64,000 bases of DNA, from assembly GCA_964540725.1 (NCBI GenBank), contig CAZINU010000003.1, positions 1-64,000 of the forward strand, in the 5' to 3' direction. A model generated the notes under the pieces. It had not been told where the DNA came from and did no database searches. It saw only the letters and a list, made by a program, of their open reading frames with translations. Shown one piece after another: positions 61,134-64,000 of the stretch. The stretch comes from JANJWP01 sp964540725 (lineage in GTDB: Bacteria; Patescibacteriota; Gracilibacteria; BD1-5; UBA2023). The stretch's first letter is position 1, and the number at the start of each line of letters is the position of its first letter. The translations under genes and the position numbers were made by a program.

Positions 61134-61346
61134 CTATTTGCGGTTACGGAAAATTTCGTATTCGCCGAATCGGAATACGGACGAATCGCCGCCTCCCGGC
61201 TTGGACGCGTCCTTTACCGCCTTCGAGAGCAGGAGGAGGTTCGCTCCGGCGAGAATGAGGAGGACGCCGATGACGTAGGCGATGATTTCGGGCGCCGCGA
61301 TGACGACGATTCCGAAGAATACGAGGGAAAAACCGACGAACGACAT
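61134..61346 (-). CDS. small membrane protein
   Basis: This 70-residue protein has two adjacent hydrophobic helices (FVGFSLVFFGIVVIAAPEIIAYVIGVLLILAGANLLLL), then a short soluble tail (VFRFGEYEIFRNRK). No family recognised. It is tightly coupled between murA (11 bases before) and the PrsW-like gene (1 base after), so it may assist that protease or the envelope step. Ends in TAG. Confidence 0.65.
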   Translation of the reverse strand: MSFVGFSLVFFGIVVIAAPEIIAYVIGVLLILAGANLLLLSKAVKDASKPGGGDSSVFRFGEYEIFRNRK

Positions 61347-61357
61347 GGAAAAGACGG

Positions 61358-62623
61358 TTAGGAAACGCTTTCGACCTTCTCTACGACCGCGCCGAGGGAA
61401 CGGATTTTTCCGACGATATCCTCGTACCCGCGCTCGATGTACTCGACGTTCGTAATGCGGGTCTCGCCCTCGGCGACGAGGCCCGCGAGAATCATGGCGA
61501 CTCCGGCCCGGAGGTCCCACGAGGAAACCGTGGTTCCGCGAAGGCGGGTTTTTCCGAACACGAGGGCTTCGTGAGGATTCATCAGCGCGACGTGCCCCTT
61601 CATTTTTTCGATTTCGACGAGCCAATTCAGGCGCCCTTCGAACATGATTTCCTGAATCCGGCTCACGCCTTCGCACTGGGTCATGAGAATGGCGAAGGGC
61701 GACTGGAGATCGGTGGGGAATCCCGGAAACACGTTCGTCTGCATTTTGACCGCTTTGAGCGAATCGACGCTCCGGTACACGCGGAGGGTGTCGTTCCCCA
61801 AATCCTCGAATTTCACTCCGGCCTCCCGGCACTTTCCCAGGAAACTCCGAAGATCGTTCTGCCGGGCGTTCCGGATATCGAGGAAATCCTTCGAGGCGAT
61901 CGCTCCCAAGATGACGAAGGTTCCGGATTCGATGTAATCGGAAATGACGTCGAATTCGGCGGTTTCGAGGAGCGACGGGACGCCGTCGATTTCGATCGTG
62001 TGGTCGTACCGGACGGTAATATTCGCCCCGTGGGCGTTCAGAAAGGCCACCAAGTTCATGACGTGGGGCTCGATGGCGGAAAGGACGAGGCGGGTTTTTC
62101 CGTTTCGGAGCACGGAAGCCATGATAAGGTTTTCGGTCGCGGTCACGGCGAATCCCATACCGATTTCGAGATCGCCGGAGACGGCCTTTCCGGAAAGCCG
62201 GACGCCGGAATCGGAATCGTGGACCCGATAGCCGAGCGAAGAGAGTCCTCCGGTATGTTCGCCGATGGGCCGCTTGCCGATATTGCACCCGCCCGGATAC
62301 GGAATTTCGACGCTCCCGAAACGTTCGAGCATGGCGGGAACGAGCAGGATGCTCGCGCGGATCTTTTTTACGAGATCTTGGCGCATTCCGGAATCGGACA
62401 TGGCCGACGTGTCGGTCTTCAGTACGCCGTTTTCGAACGAAACGGCCACCCCGAGGCTTTCGACGATTTGGAGGAACGTCCGGACGTCGCCGATATCGGG
62501 AACGTTCCGGAGCGTCGCGTTACGAAACAGGAGCGCGGCAGCGATCATGGGAAGCGCGGCGTTCTTGGAGCCGGAAATGGAAACGGTTCCGGAGACGGTC
62601 TGGGTACCGGGAATTGCGAGCAT
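61358..62623 (-). CDS. murA: UDP-N-acetylglucosamine 1-carboxyvinyltransferase
   Basis: MurA commits UDP-GlcNAc to peptidoglycan synthesis by adding enolpyruvate. This 421-residue protein begins with GTVSISGSKNAALPM (Lys20 and Asn21 bind phosphates). The loop GGCNIGKRPI carries Cys113, the residue alkylated by fosfomycin in most bacteria, so sensitivity is predicted. FPTDLQSPFAILMTQCEG contains the catalytic Asp. The protein ends TNVEYIERGYEDIVGKIRSLGA, as in the family. No UGA; ends in TAG. It is 6 bases downstream of hrcA and begins the rest of this operon. Confidence 0.97.
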   Translation of the reverse strand: MLAIPGTQTVSGTVSISGSKNAALPMIAAALLFRNATLRNVPDIGDVRTFLQIVESLGVAVSFENGVLKTDTSAMSDSGMRQDLVKKIRASILLVPAMLERFGSVEIPYPGGCNIGKRPIGEHTGGLSSLGYRVHDSDSGVRLSGKAVSGDLEIGMGFAVTATENLIMASVLRNGKTRLVLSAIEPHVMNLVAFLNAHGANITVRYDHTIEIDGVPSLLETAEFDVISDYIESGTFVILGAIASKDFLDIRNARQNDLRSFLGKCREAGVKFEDLGNDTLRVYRSVDSLKAVKMQTNVFPGFPTDLQSPFAILMTQCEGVSRIQEIMFEGRLNWLVEIEKMKGHVALMNPHEALVFGKTRLRGTTVSSWDLRAGVAMILAGLVAEGETRITNVEYIERGYEDIVGKIRSLGAVVEKVESVS

Positions 62624-62629
62624 GGAAAA

Positions 62630-63337
62630 TTACGGTAAATGCCGAAGGGCGGCGATATTGAAGGCGTAGTCCATTTTCAGCGGACCGAGAATGCCGACGT
62701 AGGCTTCTTCCCCGCCGATTTCGGTCTTCTTGACGACCATGGCGGACGATTCGAGTTCGGGGATGAGGTTTTCTTCCCCGATGAACACGTTGACCCGGCT
62801 CTGCGAGGTAAAATCGAGACTTCGGAACACTTCGAGAAAGCGGTGCTTGTCCTCCAGAACCTTGATGACCCGGTACGCCTCGGCGGTGCCGATTTCCGGA
62901 ACGGCCCGTTCGAGGTATTCGGCAATGCCGAGGTAATAGCTCGCGGCCAATTTCGGAACGCAGGCGAAGGTGATTTCTTTCGTCACTTTCGTCAAACGCG
63001 CGACGAGGGCGTAAAGGTCGTCGTCGAGGCGTTCGGCTTCGCTTCGCGCCTGGAGGGCGTTTTCGGCCTCGATGAACTGGGCCCCCATGTGCTCCATGAG
63101 GTAATCGACGAATACCCGGATCCCCCGGGGGGTCGGAAGGCGGCCGGCGGAGTTGTAGGGCTGGTAGACCAATCCCATCTTCTCGAGCGCGGCCATATCG
63201 TTTCGAACGGTCGCCGAAGAAACGCCCATCTCGTATTTCTTGAGAAGGGATTTCGAGCCGGTCACGTCGCCGGTTTTCAGGTATTCCTCGACGACGATTT
63301 TGAGAATCTGGACCTTTCGGAGATCGATGCGCTTCAT
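62630..63337 (-). CDS. hrcA: heat-inducible transcription repressor HrcA (short form)
   Basis: HrcA represses chaperone genes. The N-terminal winged helix is typical: QILKIVVEEYLKTGDVTGSKSLLKKYEMGVSSATVRNDMAALEKMGLV, then QPYNSAGRLPTPRGIRVFVDYLM. The remaining GAF-like domain includes RVNVFIGEEN and a KTEIGGEEAYVGILGPLKMDYAF block typical of the C-terminus. At 235 residues it is shorter than the common ~340. No CIRCE element (TTAGCACTC/GAGTGCTAA) is visible upstream or anywhere I looked in the window, so it may regulate other sites. It leads the murA-ligA operon. Ends in TAA. Confidence 0.93.
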   Translation of the reverse strand: MKRIDLRKVQILKIVVEEYLKTGDVTGSKSLLKKYEMGVSSATVRNDMAALEKMGLVYQPYNSAGRLPTPRGIRVFVDYLMEHMGAQFIEAENALQARSEAERLDDDLYALVARLTKVTKEITFACVPKLAASYYLGIAEYLERAVPEIGTAEAYRVIKVLEDKHRFLEVFRSLDFTSQSRVNVFIGEENLIPELESSAMVVKKTEIGGEEAYVGILGPLKMDYAFNIAALRHLP

Positions 63338-63364
63338 GGGGAAGTTTTTCGTGAATCCGTGCGG

Positions 63365-63392
63365 ATTGTAGCCGAAAGGAAGGCGGAGTCAA
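63365..63392 (-). promoter_or_regulatory. predicted promoter of the hrcA-murA-ligA operon
   Basis: On the minus strand TTGACT (63392-63387) and TACAAT (63370-63365) are 16 bases apart. Confidence 0.65.
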
Positions 63393-63434
63393 AGCGGAGC
63401 GGGGGCGCGGAACCGGGAAGTTCCGAATATTCGA

Positions 63435-63462
63435 TTGACATGCGGACTCCCTTGACCATAAT
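63435..63462 (+). promoter_or_regulatory. predicted promoter of the gene at 63504
   Basis: TTGACA (63435-63440) and CATAAT (63457-63462) are 16 bases apart. A purine-rich AAAGGGGA lies just before the ATG and may act as ribosome-binding site. Confidence 0.6.
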
Positions 63463-63503
63463 CCGCTCGGCATTTTTGCCCGCAACACAAAAGGGGAACC
63501 ATC

Positions 63504-63905
63504 ATGAAGTGGCTGGCAGTCAGCCTTCCGAGAGGAAAAACGAAGAGGAAACAAGCCTTTCGGACGTTCAGTTCCGAGGGGAACGTCTTCCTCCTCCTGC
63601 CGAAGTACCGCCTTGCCCATCTTGGCGCAAACCGGGAAAAATTCGTGGAACGGCTCAAAACCCTGTCCGATTTGCCGTTCGAACGGCAAATGTCCCACGC
63701 GCAAGCGAGGGCGATGGGGCGGGTCGTTCCGATCGATAAAAACGGCGTTCCGATGTGCCGATGGAATGAAAAAGGCATTCCCGAGCACGATTGGACCGCC
63801 GCGACGGCCTTCGTCGTCATCGATCCGGCCATTCCCGACAAGTTCGGGCGGACGATTCCCCACCCCGGAGTCGCGCCCAGCGCGTACCTTCTTCCCATCC
63901 GGTAA
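63504..63905 (+). CDS. small protein of unknown function
   Basis: This 133-residue soluble protein is not recognised. It is basic at the start (PRGKTKRKQAFRTF), has a helical middle (YRLAHLGANREKFVERLKTL) and a Pro-rich C-terminus (PAIPDKFGRTIPHPGVAPSAYLLP). It has its own promoter, a possible ribosome-binding site, a TAA stop and its own terminator, so expression as a single-gene unit is likely. Confidence 0.7.
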   Translation: MKWLAVSLPRGKTKRKQAFRTFSSEGNVFLLLPKYRLAHLGANREKFVERLKTLSDLPFERQMSHAQARAMGRVVPIDKNGVPMCRWNEKGIPEHDWTAATAFVVIDPAIPDKFGRTIPHPGVAPSAYLLPIR

Positions 63906-63921
63906 CGTCCGAACGGGATCC

Positions 63922-63944
63922 GAGCCTCCATTCGGAGGCTTTTT
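63922..63944 (+). terminator. intrinsic terminator after the gene at 63504
   Basis: AGCCTCC pairs with GGAGGCT around a short loop, followed by a T run. Confidence 0.8.
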
Positions 63945-63965
63945 CGTTTGCCCGGACGGAAAACA

Positions 63966-63978
63966 TGGGGTAATATGG
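63966..63978 (+). promoter_or_regulatory. possible promoter of a gene beyond the right edge
   Basis: GGGGTAATATGGG resembles the extended -10 motifs before the genes at 39857 and 56202. A gene probably starts just outside the window. Confidence 0.3.
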
Positions 63979-64000
63979 GCCCGTACGAAATTACGATCCA

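Noticed and set aside
62630..63503. CIRCE operator upstream of hrcA
   Set aside because: No TTAGCACTC-N9-GAGTGCTAA-like sequence is present in this stretch.

Overview
This window reads as chromosomal DNA from a bacterium that translates UGA as glycine (genetic code 25). That points to the Gracilibacteria/Absconditabacteria (BD1-5/SR1) side of the Candidate Phyla Radiation. Read with the ordinary bacterial code, many genes appear broken by single TGA codons. Read with TGA as Gly they become full length, and in RpoC, RsmH, LigA, the MTH1-like Nudix protein and the HNH protein the TGA falls where the family has a conserved Gly. I count 25 such in-frame UGA codons in 16 genes; every real gene end I checked is TAA or TAG. 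The DNA is visibly GC-rich, which is unusual for this recoding, and UGA is a rare codon here.

Layout. 1-8.9 kb: partial hflX, then rpoB-rpoC and a long bidirectional terminator. 8.9-20.2 kb (minus): one apparent operon of six genes for two giant secreted proteins, a lipoprotein, a secreted protein and two membrane-lipid/acyltransferase-like proteins. 20.4-23.2 kb: a small ribbon-helix-helix-like protein, a frameshifted HNH protein and a DEAD-box RNA helicase. 23.3-25.9 kb (minus): a giant type IV prepilin fused to two tandem beta-helix domains, interrupted by a 100-N scaffold gap. 26-31 kb (minus): PBP1A and an LCP cell-wall ligase. 31-34.7 kb (plus): rsmH, ftsL-like, recR, ung and a glycine-zipper lipoprotein. 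34.7-37.6 kb (minus): O-antigen ligase-like, MTH1-like Nudix, barstar-like and SanA-like genes. 37.7-45.4 kb (plus): argS, a lytic-transglycosylase-like protein and three unrecognised proteins, two with 3 x 42-bp coiled-coil repeats. 45.4-54.8 kb (minus): AbrB-like regulator, membrane fusion protein, RND pump, MFS pump, GDSL esterase, SafE-cupredoxin fusion and ABC ATPase. 54.8-57.8 kb (plus): mraY, a coiled-coil protein and a small ORF. 57.8-63.3 kb (minus): hrcA, murA, a small membrane protein, a PrsW-like protease and ligA. The window ends with a small unknown gene (plus).

How it fits together. Much of the window concerns the cell envelope: peptidoglycan precursor synthesis (MurA, MraY), polymerisation and crosslinking (PBP1A), attachment of glycopolymers (LCP), division (RsmH, FtsL-like), remodelling (lytic transglycosylase) and a large surface-protein/pilus investment. 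These genes are scattered rather than held in one dcw cluster. Promoters are often recognisable as TTGACN or TTGATT, 15-17 bases, then a TATAAT-like box. Leaders are often short and Shine-Dalgarno sequences rarely obvious.

The items most worth a second look are the GC-rich UGA=Gly code, the giant pilin with a predictable gap, a terminator whose loop supplies the stop codons of two converging genes, a three-copy family of about 120-bp palindromic elements next to recR and mraY, and the secreted-protein operon.
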